Part shown: piece after piece, positions 22,119-33,929 of the stretch
How the letters are laid out: each line of letters opens with the position of its first letter
How positions within the stretch are numbered: the first letter of the stretch is position 1
Assembly: GCA_947579665.1 (NCBI GenBank)
Contig: OX388351.1
Span: forward strand, 2,728,001 to 2,792,000
Reading direction: 5' to 3'
From: Sympetrum striolatum
Taxonomy: Eukaryota > Arthropoda > Insecta > Odonata > Libellulidae
DNA: 64,000 nucleotides
Made by a program: the position numbers and the translations under genes
Notes under the pieces: model-generated
Databases searched by the model: none
Seen by the model: only the letters and a program-made list of their open reading frames with translations
Told to the model about the DNA's origin: nothing

Positions 22119-24367
22119 TTTATTCGGTTTCTATCCTCGGACCAAGTATCCGCCCTCTGCTTCTCTCCGTTCCTACTCTTTACTTTCATGCAGTGGCGCA
22201 GCGAGGGGGGTGGTTTTAGGGGTTCAAACCTCCCCAAAGACTCAAGTCCTATAACTAGCTCTGTACTATTTTTTCTGCTGAAGAATACAAAACCCCAATA
22301 ATCATGCAAGAATACAGATACACTGCTGGTCTTGTGTTTGCTTGATATAAGTCAGCGACAGCGAAAGCTTCGCATACCCGTAAATATGGCTCCGATGTCA
22401 GCTAAGGTGATGTTTTCGTTAGCAGAGTAAACCTAGAGCCGACTTCGATATCAATGGGGCACTATGATACGAGTGTTTCGCGCACAATGTTCAACGCGTG
22501 CACTTCTTAAGCATATCCTTTAGTTAGATGACTCACTCCATAAGATAAGATTCCGATTAGAAAAATTCGAAAGTGATGATTTGTTTACCCCTCGAAAAAA
22601 TACAAGGGAACATAGGAGAAGTAATTCGAAGCTTGAACCCTGAAAACAGAGATTAATATTACGTTCGAGAGACAAAAAGATTGATAAAACGCTCAATTAG
22701 ATCTTCTGCATGTGACTGTTTCAAGTGTTTGAATGTAAAGCTAGGCTCACAGTGAACAGTTCGAAGGAGAGTTTAGTTTGGATTTCATAAGGTACAGATG
22801 GGCATCCGAAAATTCTTGTCAGAGTCGCTAATAGCTCGAGGCCGCTATCAGAAAAAACGTAAGTTAATGGCTATGCATTTTTTGTGAAATAACCATTATT
22901 ATATGCATAAATTAATATTGTCTTATTTTAGGGCTGTTATCAAAGGGCACATCTCAAGATGAGTTAACGACAATTGCAAAGTTACTTGTTCCTTTATTAA
23001 GCATTCTGTACGATTAAAAGTCTGCACAGTAGACTCTTCATCACTCGGGATGATAGAAAATATACTGATCTTTATTTTATAATTGCCTGTTAATTTGATG
23101 TATATTCACGAAAATTATTCAATAACCGAATTTTTGTAGTAATTTGAAAAAGTATTGGAGCAATACAAGATACCAGTAAATATGATATGATTAATAATAT
23201 ACCATTTTGGAAGCAAATCAGTCAGCTGAAAGATATTGTGCGCGTAAGTTACGCACACGTTTATCGGAACTGTGACTTGATGACTTGAAATAAATTTGAT
23301 AAACTGTTAAAATTGTGTCTTAAATTTTTCAGCTTCCTTTTCGATGCAGCCAATTTTTTTTTTCTGGCGATAGAATCCCACGAATCTCATGACTTATTCT
23401 GTTAACCACGTGGTCATAGAATGTCCATTCAAAATATCAATTCATGGAAAATTTTTGTTTTCTTTGAACACTCAATGCGTAAGACTGGGTTTGCATCAGC
23501 TCTCTGCTGGTTGAACCACCTATTACTTAGTCTAAATAATTGTAATTTTTCACCTAGGTATGTGACTTTAATTCTGCAAATTCAATTACAATATCAACTA
23601 CAATCAAGAGTCTATTGTATTTTTTTAATGCAGTCGACATTTTAATGTTCGGTATGTGACGCATTCAGTTGAATACTTAGCTAATGCATAAATAGCGAAG
23701 TCAGGCTTAATTGTAAGCCTACCAAAAAATTTCATCTGACATAAATGATTTTTTGTTCCTTATAAAAACCTTGTGGAATAAGCTGTATACATACTTCATA
23801 TTTTTATAAATTGATGGTGTTTTCTGGGCAGATGAAATTTCAATTAAATTCCGAAATCTGCTGATGATATAGTCAAATAACGAAAGATATTCAAATAAGC
23901 ATGGGAACGCAAATGTGGGGGATCTAATGAGTGAATGTTACGTTTTACAACGCTTGCCAAATAACCGTAACTAATTTTTTCCTTCCCACGCTTTGCAACC
24001 TCTTGGAAGAAGTTTAGATCTACAACATTAAAAAACTTCAGCATAGAAAAAATGATTTTTTAATAGATATTGGACGTATTCAAACCAGAAATCCAAACAA
24101 CACTCATGATAAGTTTCCAATTGTTCGCATATGTAAACTACTATCTTGGAAAGTGTAATAAGTTGGCCACATAAGCGTTTAAGTCCTCTAGTTTTCAATT
24201 CATTTAGTTTTTGAAAGAATTGATATATATTGTAGTAAGTAGAGGGCATGAATATACTAGCCCCTGTAAGGTAGGCATTTCTTTCGTTTACCTAATCGGC
24301 AGCCTTGGACCCCCCCCATTGGCAAATCCTGGCTGCGCCACTGCTTTCATGTTAGCATATCGTGATT
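22119..24367 (-). other. TU1 exon module 3, split by a hAT insertion
   Basis: The parts at 24,352-24,367 and 22,119-22,190 join across the hAT element once the 8 bp duplication is discounted. The acceptor TTCTTCAG and a donor-like GTAAATAC are retained. One frame contains DTWSEDRNRIK; the DTWSE string also occurs in the exon at 25,503-25,581. The insertion postdates the tandem duplication of the module. Confidence 0.55.
22191..24343. mobile_element. hAT transposon, 2,153 bp, with 8 bp target duplication
   Basis: Terminal inverted repeats CAGTGGCGCAGC and GCTGCGCCACTG bound the element, flanked on both sides by CTTTCATG. The 8 bp duplication and CAG-type ends identify the hAT superfamily. Both ends are followed by G-rich or C-rich runs (GGGGGG near 22205; CCCCCCCC near 24310). 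Interior frames such as 24028-24249 (-) and 23844-24044 (-) show no recognisable hAT catalytic or dimerisation motif, so it is probably non-autonomous or decayed. Confidence 0.88.
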
Positions 24368-25502
24368 CTGAAGAATAAAAATAATTCCTCTTATTTTAAT
24401 ATTGTTTTCAAGACAAAAATATCACACAACAATCTAGAATTACTGGATTCCAGCACTACTTTTGTAAAGTTGCAAAGGGATAAAGTATTTCAAATAATTA
24501 ACCTATCTGTATTGTAGAGATACCTATTCTGCCTAACTTTTTCTCTCAAACGTTAAAATACCATTCAACGGATCATCATATTTTATAAACAAATATACAA
24601 TACCATTTTTTCTATTTCTGCAACGCAAATCATTCAAATTTGGCAAAAATGTTTTCGATTATTGTATAATCATAATTAAAACATAATTTAGCGCGATCGA
24701 TCATTTAGAAATATGGTGAAAACTAATGAGCCCCTCTTTATAATATTTACTTGTTACAATATTTTATGAAAGCTAATGATTACTATTTAAATATAACTAG
24801 CAATACATAAATATTATTTTACTTTTAAAATTTTCTAATTTACATTCCTTTCACAGTTACATTTGTATTCAGATAATTGGGTATTGCCCTCGAAACCTAC
24901 CCTCCTTTACTTTCAAAATCTCTTAACAGATGTTATCAGTGACCTCTGAATATCTGTCAACGAAAACAACTAGGTGGAAGGGAATGTGAGTTTCAATGAC
25001 AGAAAGGGAAATATTTGGAACTACAGCTTAAACTGAAGGCATGAAATGGAAAGTCTTTTTTAATGACGGGAGAAAGTGAAAATTTTACCAATAGCTTCAT
25101 AGCTTCACGATATCCTACGAGAAAAATACCTCGGTTGTTTTAAAAAATGGAATGCATAGTTTATTATCTCAATATTCAGTGATTTACACAGAGTTGCTAG
25201 TAAATCATTTAATTACGATGACCAAGAACAGTGCTTTTATTAATTTTTAAATAAAGATATATGTTCGTGAAGATCTAGCACGGGTATTTGCATCGAAATT
25301 TTCCAATTTAAAAATTGATTCCGCAAAAATTTCCGCAAACACCTGCGTGACTTATTAAAAGTGCCAATGATTGATTTTACTGTATTTTCTAAGTTTTAAT
25401 TCCGAAAACATGGTAATAGGGAGTAACTCAGTTCGATCCTCCTAGTGACGATGTAGTGTGTACGTATACAAAGTATTAAATATTATTCAATGATGTACTT
25501 AC

Positions 25503-25581
25503 GTAAGCAGAACATTTCACTCCAAGTATCCTCATCTCAGCGATGACCTTCGCCATTGACGCACTCCTGGAGCTTCTTCAT
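25503..25581 (-). other. TU1 exon-like block, 79 bp, strong splice sites
   Basis: The minus strand has TTTCTATATTTACAG before the block and GTAAGTAC after it, both close to consensus. The frame that contains DEDTWSEMFCL has a stop 15 codons into the block. If joined to the preceding block (26,377-26,487), a 29-codon frame is possible starting MDNQKIVFLIPDV and continuing DEEAPGVRQWRRSSLR. That peptide is not recognised and may be chance. Confidence 0.5.
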
Positions 25582-26376
25582 CTGTAAATATAGAAAATTC
25601 AAGTGAAAAATTCATCCAATTATTTGCGTATACGAGACGATATTTAACCTTAACATGAGTATGCATGTAATACTCATGTTTTTGACGGAGAAAAAAAAGA
25701 CGATCATTTCAGAAAGAAAAACATATATTGATTTTTGGAGCATGTTTGCATATGTTCGTTAAATCAATGAAAAATGTAACTGTATAAATGAAATGTAATT
25801 CATTTAAGTAAGTTGGAGCCTAATTCTTTTAGCTATATTACGAAATAGAGGGGTAAATAGGGAGCTGAGAAAAAAATATAAGAGAACACCAAAGGTCTAC
25901 TATCATATATGCAAGGGTAAGTTAATATAACTGAGAGATGAGGAATGTCGAAAAAGTAATATTTACTTAAAATACTAAGTCCCGTTTAAGTATTATTTTA
26001 AAGCTCAAACATCATGGTTATATATTTAAAATTCTAAAGCTTTGTGTCGTACCTGGTAATTTACAAATATCTATATTCTGTGGCATAATATTAAAGAAAT
26101 CCTCTCACATCAAACACACGCCGGAAGCTTTGCTTTTCATCAATTAACCGTTCTGAGTTCATTCCTAAATTTAAGAAAATAACATTTAATTGTAAGACTT
26201 AAATAATGTATGAATACTTATAATAATTTAAGAAGGAAAGCATTTGGAAATGTACTGCTTCGTATAAAATATGCTACTCTCGTACTGTTAAAAATAAGAA
26301 AGTAATTGTTTAAACAAAACGATTCCAAAGGCCGTTAAACAATCAGCCCAAATATATCACTATAAAAATAACTAAC

Positions 26377-26487
26377 CTACATCGGGAATCAAGAAGACAA
26401 TCTTCTGATTATCCATCGTTGAACACTCTTTCGTTGTCACATCCTAGACACCTCGAAGAATCATCCAAAAGCGAGAGAAATCACTTC
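26377..26487 (-). other. TU1 exon-like block, 111 bp, shared with TU3
   Basis: A pyrimidine tract (TTTTTTTCTTTTTC) and ATGTTTCGAG precede it, and GTTAGTTATT follows. The same block, with the same acceptor context and a GTTAGT or GTCAGT donor, occurs at 46,401-46,514 and 48,188-48,286. Shared phrases include GGATGATTCTTCGAGGTGTC here against GGTGATGATTCTTCCGGGTG in TU3. Reading frames are not conserved between copies. Confidence 0.55.
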
Positions 26488-27119
26488 CTCGAAACATGAA
26501 AAAGAAAAAAAGCGAAATTTAATTAAGTATTTCATTAATTATTTCCATAATGTATTGTAGGCTTAATGTACAAATGCGAGCAGACGCCGGTTCCAATCGT
26601 TCAAACTAAGAACACCAAAGCGACATCTTTAGACTAGGTGGTGTACCAAAGCGAAGATATAATGGTATTATCGCATAGTGATTCAGTAATTTAATTAATT
26701 CAAACTCAAACGGGAAGATATCTCAAATGATCTCTGCGTGAATCAATACTAAAAGAAAGATTGTTGACTAATGGAATGTGAAACACGTTAGACTGAAATT
26801 CAAGGTAAAGGAAAAGAAAGTATATATTTAGAAGCAGCTGACTGTGAAGGACGTAGCACGTCATTCACGAAATGATTTAGCATAGCTATTGAAATAATAT
26901 TTTACGCCTCAATATTAAAATTACATGTTTTACACTAAATATAGAGTAATTTATCATTATGCGCATACTTACCAAATAAATGAGATCTCAGACCAAGTCC
27001 CCAAAAATCTTGACGTCGGGAAATACAGACTAGTTTAAAGAGTATATGCTTCTTGAATGAAATTAATCAAACTGTTATGAGGTCACACTTTTAAAATTCT
27101 TCGCATACACTCGATTTCG

Positions 27120-27300
27120 AAACTATTATACTTGTATAATTCAATACTTAACGTTTTATCGTAAATGGTTCCGGCAGCACCTCCACACTGGGTGACTTCT
27201 CCGTAGCAACTGAAGTTGAAACCTTTGAAATAAACGTTGAACCAAATGCTGCGCTCTGATTGGTCGGCGAAGTGGAAATTTCCATGACCCACCTCCTTTA
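27120..27300 (-). promoter_or_regulatory. TU1 start region with CCAAT box
   Basis: On the minus strand GCCGACCAATCAGAGCGCAG is followed by CATTTGGTTCAACGTTTATT and AAACTT/CAACTTCAGTTGCT-type text. Near-copies lie at 30,495-30,570 (+) and 49,530-49,440 (-). Retention of the CCAAT core in all three suggests a promoter. No TATA box is evident. A 92-codon frame overlaps (27083-27361, -) but has no recognisable domain. Confidence 0.45.
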
Positions 27301-28609
27301 TTTGAATTTGTACGTTATTTATAATAAACATCGAAATAAAGTTTATTTTAGCGAAACACAATTCATTTCAAATTTAAAAATTATCGGAATAAGAATTTTC
27401 CTTTGAAAATATTTCATTATATTCCTCGTGTGTTACACAACCACTTGGGTTACGTTACGCTTCAAATTTAAAAACTGCTCACCAAAGATTTCAATTTACT
27501 AATAACTATTTTTTAAAATTATCAGATAGAAAATAAAATGTTTTTAAGTATTATAATCAAGAATGTAATTATTTTTTTTTAGATGTACAAATCATGAAAC
27601 AAAGGAATGTGAGTGACGAACTGAGGATATAAATCGGCATATTACCTACTAAATATAATTACGAGTAAATCAATGACATAATTTTAGCTAAAACGTAAAA
27701 ATTCATCTAATTTGGGAATTACCTTTATTTAGGTAGGTAGATATTAACTCACATTACATTTACTTTTGTAACCTGGAATATTATTGTTGAACGCAAATCA
27801 AAATTTATTCTCCTTCAATGCAACACAAATAAATGGAATACGGTACAAATAATGATTGATCAACAGTTGATCCATAAAGAAGCAAAATGTGACCGGAAGT
27901 CAGGACATGTCCACCAACATATAAGAGACAATAAAATGAAGAACGACCCTCGAAATTTCAATATAACAACAATTATGACATAAGTAAAGATTGATTTGAT
28001 ATTATGAAGCAATAATGTTGACTCTTCCAAAGGAATCGTTCAGAAGTATAACAACTTTTCTCTTTTATTGATAAACAAAGAAAGACATACACATTACCTT
28101 TAATTACGTCCTGAGGTATTACTTAGCTCAAAGTCAACGAAAAGCTTAGGAATATGGATTACTAGTCATCAAGATTACAAAGAGATGTTTTATGCAACTA
28201 AAAATGTCTGTGTTATTCATCAAGGCATTCTGAAATTCTTTAGGATTCCAGCCGAAGACATTTGGTGGTTTTGACTCCGAATTCCTTCCGTTGCCTCAGG
28301 TTCAGTCTCGTCATAACTATTCAAGCTGGTGAGAAACCCAGAGGTACCAAGATTACAATTTTATATACAGTGGGGATGGACGTTACAAAACATTAGACAA
28401 TTTTTGAATATATAGATGAGTGAAGAATTCATAAGAAGGACATTGAATGATTTAATGCTAATTAGAAGTGTGGATAACTGATCGTAAAGTTAACATACTA
28501 TATTATTTTTTTAATTTTTACTACGTTAATATAAATTTTAATTTTGATTTTATCCGTATTTAAAATGTACAGTCAGTTTGTGCTACAGTTGAATAGAAAT
28601 AGGGAAGCA
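27301..28609. other. TU1 upstream flank, including an exon-2-like block at 28,230-28,340 (-)
   Basis: The part 27,301-27,490 is an inverted match to 30,290-30,480 (AAGCGTAACGTAACCCA). At 28,230-28,340 the minus strand has GGGTTTCTCACCAG, then TATGACGAGACTGAACCTGA and GTCTTCGGCTGGAAT. Related copies lie at 50,260-50,360 (-) and 51,895-52,020 (+). The acceptor-like start suggests a second exon of the minus-strand transcript starting near 29.0 kb. The rest shows nothing recognisable. Confidence 0.4.
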
Positions 28610-28618
28610 ATAACTTAC

Positions 28619-29000
28619 GTTTCCTCCCTACGTAATCTCTCTCTCAGATTCACTAATTCAAATTAGTACCCCTTCGTATTCTTATAGAGGATCCGATATC
28701 CTTCCGAATCACCTTCGTCACGAAACATACTTCTTGGATCCATGAAGAATATACAGACATGCACTGTTATCACTGACACAATTATCGACTTAGGAAATAA
28801 ATACTTCTAATACATAGGTATTTCACTCCACTGGCAGTACAATTTTACACCCGATAGAAAACATGGAAGGCTCCTTCAAAACTCTACCACATGTTTTTAA
28901 GACAAACTTGAGAATGGCGGAAGTCACGTAATCAGGTGACGAAGAGTGCCTTTTCGCTATTCAGAAATTTCTAGACCACAATTCCTCTAAATCGTTTCGA
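28619..29000 (-). other. Divergent first exon, minus side, of bidirectional locus 1
   Basis: The exon-like block ends at a strong donor, GGAAAC followed by GTAAGTTATTG. Its inverted paralogue is 51,190-51,614 (+), also with an intact GTAAGTTG donor. One frame reads VSVITVHVCIFFMDPRSM, then RDE, then KNTKGY, clearly related to the other copy, with a 12-base length difference inside it. Upstream the same frame has stops, so this copy looks degraded. Confidence 0.5.
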
Positions 29001-29200
29001 AAATGCGTCGCAATGTCGCAATGGGATGCAGCAGCATGGACTTCATAGGAGAATTACTTTGAAGTGAGCGAAATCCGAAAGGAAAGAATCAAACATTGGA
29101 ATAAAAAATAGTGCTAGAGAGTTCTTAGGATAGGGTTCTCCGTGAAATTGCAACGTCAATGAGGGCGGATTAAACTAGTTACATCATTGTCTCTGAATAT
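29001..29200. promoter_or_regulatory. Shared intergenic core between divergent exons, locus 1
   Basis: About 200 bp separates the two outward-pointing exon-like blocks. The sequence GTGAAATTGCAACGTCA near 29,142 recurs in inverted form near 51,075 (TGACGTTGCAATTTCAC). A TGACGT (CRE-like) core is retained in both. This is the natural place for a bidirectional promoter. Inference only. Confidence 0.4.
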
Positions 29201-29507
29201 TCGTGTTGAAGCAGTTTTTACGAGATGAAAACTCAGCTCTAATACAGTGCCGTTTCTAAATGTTGCGAGGAGGTTTTTTAGTGAAAACAGTGATGCGCAG
29301 TGCTAAAAGTTGAATAGTGTTTCCAAGTATAGTAGCAATTAAAAATGTAAAGGGGCCAAGAGTATTACTTCCGCGATACCCAAAATCTATCAATCAAGAG
29401 TGGCTTTTCCATAGCAACAAGGTGGACCATCTTCGTGCTGGATGTTAATGTTCGCGGGTTTTCACTGCATGCTGTTTAAGTGACACTAGCATTACAGGAA
29501 TCAAAAG
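29201..29507 (+). other. Divergent first exon, plus side, of bidirectional locus 1
   Basis: The block contains AGTGAAAACAGTG and GCAGTGCTAAAAGTT and ends CAAAAG followed by GTAAGTGCC, a strong donor. Its inverted paralogue at 51,060-50,691 (-) has the same phrases and the donor GAAG followed by GTAAGTGC. There is no long or conserved open frame, so the transcript is probably untranslated in this part. Confidence 0.5.
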
Positions 29508-30289
29508 GTAAGTGCCACAAGAAGGTAAACATGTAGTGTGATTTTTCTTTGTGCTTCGTATAAAAATGAGTCGAGTGGCTACTCTTCACAAGCATTCACT
29601 ATAAAAGGTTTAAGGTACAGGGATGAGTACGTAGACCCAGCTAATCCTTCAAGTTATTTGACAAGTGAAAATGTGTGAAAAACGCCAAATCTAACAAATA
29701 TATCTCTGATTATTAAGCATTCGTTATTTAATCATCCCATTATCTCTCAGTAAATTCAGCACTGTTAAGGCTGTATGAATCATTTAAAGTCCACACAATT
29801 ATCCAAAGAATGTTTTGAAAGGAACAAGAGGTTGTTAAGCATTTCTAGAAAGAGGTAGTTAGACCTAGCATTCGTCTCTCAAATTCCTGATAGCTAAGAT
29901 AAGCTGTTTACATATATAAAGAGATAAAGTGTTACAAAATGAAATGGTGATCTTGGAAGAGTTGTCATTATTGCTACGGCTACATGTGTCTTGACTCATA
30001 TCAAGACCTTGTACCATTTCAAAAGTAAATGTAATGTTAGTTATTATTAGTCTTCAATATATATTGCTCGCGAATTCGATGATGCTGTAAAGTTTTTACT
30101 ATAATTACATTAGAGCTTTAATAATATTTGTAAAGGTAGCGTTCCAATTTAAATTCGCATATCATTACTCGTATTCCTTCGTTACTTTATCAGCAAACCT
30201 TAACGAAATTAATTGCTTGTCATCAGTGTAATATTTAAAACGTTTTATTTTTTCAGGTCGTTCAGCAAAATAGTTATTGATAATTTATT
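29508..30289. other. No gene recognised
   Basis: This is the presumed intron and spacer downstream of the plus-side exon of locus 1. Nothing else was recognised. Confidence 0.4.
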
Positions 30290-30600
30290 AATAAATACTT
30301 TTTGAATTTGAAGCGTAACGTAACCCAGGGGGGACGTGAAATTTACGATTATAATAAAATATTCTCAAGTCAAATTAATGTTTCAATAGATCTTTAATTT
30401 AAAATGAATTTCTTTGCGCTTGAATAAATATTATTTCGATATTGGTCATAGTTTCTGTAAAATATTAAAATTAGGGCAATGGGTAGGAATTTTCCATTAC
30501 GCCGACCAATCAGAGCGCAGTATTTGATTTAACGTTTATTCCAAAGGTTTAAACTTCAGTTGCTAAGTCTTGCATAGTTAGATACATGGAAACCAGAAAC
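30290..30600 (+). repeat. Inverted copy of the TU1 start region
   Basis: The plus strand carries AAGCGTAACGTAACCCA, then GCCGACCAATCAGAGCGCAG, then AAGGTTTAAACTTCAGTTGC, matching the minus strand of 27,490-27,180. The two copies point away from each other across locus 1. No matching TU body was traced downstream, so it may be an orphan promoter copy. Confidence 0.6.
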
Positions 30601-30663
30601 TGTTGAAATACATAAAAAGAAGAAATTTGTGAAATAATAAAATATGAATACAATGAAGTTCAG

Positions 30664-30780
30664 CTTACCTGAGATGGTGATCGGGTTGAACGTTACGCCC
30701 CCGCCCCTACAGTGGCAATTCCTTTCATGGCAAGAGACTCGGATGCCAAAGCTTGATCAAAATGAGTAGAAATCAGCTCT
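30664..30780 (-). promoter_or_regulatory. GC-box and splice donor on the minus strand
   Basis: A GC-rich patch, GGGGCGGGGGCGT on the minus strand at about 30,697-30,711, is followed 25-30 bases later by CATCTCAG and GTAAGCTGAAC, a consensus-like donor. This could be a short promoter plus first exon directed toward locus 1. The match to Sp1/KLF-type boxes is by sequence only. Confidence 0.3.
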
Positions 30781-33640
30781 CTCAAAACATAATAAATAGA
30801 ATTATAGAATAAAATCAAAATGATGTTGATACATAGCTGAAAATTCATCACCGTTCCGTTCAATATTCAAACAAAGATGTTACACTAACAGTTTGGGATA
30901 TCCACTGATTCCCAGCGATAAAGTAATAGGAAAAAAATTGAAAATTAAAGATTTCAGTGATAGCTTAGAACTATGGATTAATACGCAAACGTGTGACTCA
31001 AATCTAAGCGTCTTTATCACAGGGTTGGTATTTTTGGAACCCACTGCCAAGTACGAGGTCTGGGTTTGAATTCCGGTTGGTCAGAATTCCCCTCCCAGGT
31101 TTCTTTCAGAAGCATCAAACACTTAAGGTACGATTCTAGTAATCTGATCACATTTATCTAAAAGGTCACGAGAAACCTTAAGCTGCCATTTTATATTCAT
31201 TGCAAAAGATGACACTAATTCTACGGATTGATATACCTGAATTTCCCGCTCAAAAACTGATAAGACTGAATTTGAAACTATTTTCAAGTAGTATAAGTAA
31301 GCAATGAACTAAGCTACAACTTATGTATGGGAATCCATGATCGAAACAAGATTACGTCAAACCCATTCTCCTACTCTGCATTCTCTTAAATTAAGCACGC
31401 AACACGCTTGTACCTTTGATGATGAAAGCTTCCTTGGAATTTCCTTAAATATATTCAATGAGGATAAGATCATTACATATTATTGACCCTATTCATACAA
31501 TATCGTTACCCTATAGCATCGGCGAAAAACATTATACGATAAGCTGACGTATTCCTGTCATTTATTTATAAATATATACAATATGGGTATTAGTGATAAT
31601 ACTAATTCAAATTCATGAATGTTCCGTATTTTCAATAAATCCCGGTGATATCACAGATTCAGTATAAGAGCAACTAATATAACATCATCTATGCATTTTG
31701 TTAATTGCAAATAAACACATAAATGGTTTAAAGTTTTCGAATATGTTTTCATTATATATATCATAATGGAAGACCAAATTTGGAGGTAATCACATTCACC
31801 CATGACCTCATCACCTTGATTTTAACGCTAATAAATATATCAAGTATATATACGCCAAGTTGGCTGTATCTGTGAGAATAATGAAAGTTGATTCTTACAC
31901 GGAATATCCTTTGCCACATGATCAGGAATGCCCTTTCGATGCATCAGCAAATCGACATTCATACATTTGTAGTTTATACATGTATGCATACGGTTTTCGC
32001 CTCTTCAATTTCTTTCTTCTCGCATCGGGTTTTTTCAGGATGTTCCCCTGTATTTAGTTGAGTATGGCCTTTCACGTCATTTACTGTAGTAATTTACACC
32101 ATTACTAAAGACACAAACTTCAAGAGATGAATTCATTTTATACACAATGTTACCTCATGCACTCTGCACGAACTTCAGAAATCCTAAATCTAAAGATTCT
32201 GCATTTACTCCGATGAAAGTTTTTATACGTCTGAAGTCTTCAACAAGCATAGAAAGAAAAATGCACGCCTAAATATTTCACAAGAAAACGGGACAGGCAC
32301 ATTTAGAAGCAGATCTTGACCGCCATTAGAGAACGGTAACGAAAATTTTAAGTCACGTGATGCTACTCACTGTTCTTGAAACGTAATTTTCGTACTTCAA
32401 GCTTTTCAAGACGATCGAAAATTCCTAAAACTGCGGTAGGAGGCCCTCTAATCGCCTCGTGATTGCTGTAAGGCCACGTGGAAAATGGCGATGAAAAATT
32501 AAGTGATTTTCAAGTTCCTATATGTTTTGGTATCAAGGTGGAGTGATTTTGTGAAAAGTGATTAAGATCGTGCATCCTTCGGATGAGTGTTGAGTGACCC
32601 GTGCGATTCCACTTATGCAATACTTGAATTGAAAACGCATATCGACAGTTGAATCTAAGCTCTGCATTCAGTCTTTTCCTGATATATGTGTAGGCATGTG
32701 TATCAGTGATGATGAATTCTTAAACTTAAAAATGAAGCATGAAACAAGGCATCAGTGTGAATTAATATTAATGCTCGGATTCCAGGAGATCTTCTATTAA
32801 CCTTTGCTGGCATATCTGAGAGTGATGCAATATTAAAGTAAGTACAACATCTTTGGTGTATGAGTTAGATATCGAAATTTGTACAAGCGCATGTCATTTA
32901 ACTCATCTCTTTGGTCTCTTGTGTTTATCATCGGAAGCAATACTGCAAATGACTCAAATCATTGAAGAGTAAAATCAAACTTAGTTAAATCAGTAGTAGA
33001 TTTACTAAAATATAATCTGTGATTCATAAGTTCTAGTTAGAGGCTATTGGAAAAAGAAATCATAGGTCTGAACTTCTAGTTGCAAATCTATGATGAATAC
33101 AATTCAATTCCATGGGTAAACCTATTTTTTTTTGATTAAGAAAGTTCACATTTCTGTTGGTAGATTCATTTAAACATTTTGGCTTTCTTTACTGGGGATC
33201 GTTTGGAATAAATCTTTTAATAGTATTACAGGCATAAGTCCATATGAAATCCATCGAGTGAATATTGGAAAGGGAATATTAGTAAGAGCTAAACAAATGT
33301 ATTCCAAATTTACAAATCACCATGGTGTGGTTCTTTGCAATTAGAATCATTTGTAGATAAGGGAAGGATGCAAAAGTATTAGGGAAATTCCAAAGATGAG
33401 GGTAACGTTTTCACTTTTTTTTTTCATCGTTAAGATAGCGTTCGATATTCTACGAATAAGCTCTAATATTTTGAAATATTTTCACTATCTTAAAATACAT
33501 TTAAGAAGTTATCCGACAAATTTAGAAAGGTTGCAATAAAAATCGTATCATAGTTTTCGTTCCGTATAACCTTTATCTCGTGAAAACACTACCGGAAGAA
33601 GGCCAAATTAAAGTAATTAATTAGATATTACATTTAAGAT
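30781..33640. other. No gene recognised; isolated exon-like block near 32.79-32.84 kb and B-box-like motif at 31.07 kb
   Basis: At 32,787-32,839 (+) a TCGGATTCCAG acceptor and an ATTAAA/GTAAGTAC donor bound 53 bases. Near 31,070 (+) GGGTTTGAATTCCGG is a degenerate B-box, perhaps an old SINE. A patch at 32,320-32,560 with CACGTG (32,475) is less AT-rich. A 65-codon frame at 31,860-32,057 has no recognisable domain. Confidence 0.35.
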
Positions 33641-33678
33641 AAATTCACGTTTAGAATAAGAATAAATCTCGTTTAAAA

Positions 33679-33920
33679 TAATAATTTATAACATTTCATG
33701 TCCATTTAATTAATATAATAATTAAATAATTATTAACTGATTGTGGGCGTGGTCATTGAGGACGAATTAGAAAATATAATATATAAAAAAAAAAAATTTA
33801 AGAAAAATTATAGCTACAAATAAGTTTCAAGCTGGATTAAAATGATAATTTATAATATATAATGCCAATTTAACCATAATAATTATTTAAAATAATTGTT
33901 TAATGATTGTGCGCGTGGTT
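33679..33920 (+). repeat. Two diverged direct repeats of about 80 bp
   Basis: AATAATTTATAACATTTCAT to GTGGGCGTGGTCAT (33,679-33,755) is repeated as GATAATTTATAATATATAAT to GTGCGCGTGGTTAT (33,841-33,920), about 163 bp apart. The G[G/C]GCGTGG core is retained in both, which is notable in such AT-rich sequence and may be a zinc-finger factor site. Confidence 0.6.
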
Positions 33921-33929
33921 ATCCTATAG

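Larger units (their letters stand above)
19075..27300 (-). other. Candidate spliced transcription unit TU1
   Basis: An 8.2 kb minus-strand unit inferred from ordered homology with TU2 and TU3. In sense order it has a CCAAT-type start region (27.26 kb), an exon-like block (26,377-26,487), a second (25,503-25,581), three related modules (24,367/22,119; 21,981-21,894; 21,773-21,681), a shared marker with CGTTTCGCTAAAACACTC (20,817-20,780), a terminal block (20,474-20,340), an AATAAA-rich segment and a G-rich tail. Many blocks have GT-AG signals. Open frames are short and interrupted, so coding capacity is doubtful. A hAT element splits one module. Whether it is transcribed cannot be seen from sequence. 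Confidence 0.5.

Noticed and set aside
27083..27361. 92-codon minus-strand frame as a protein-coding exon
   Set aside because: No domain was recognised, and the corresponding sequence at 49.4 kb is not open in the same frame.
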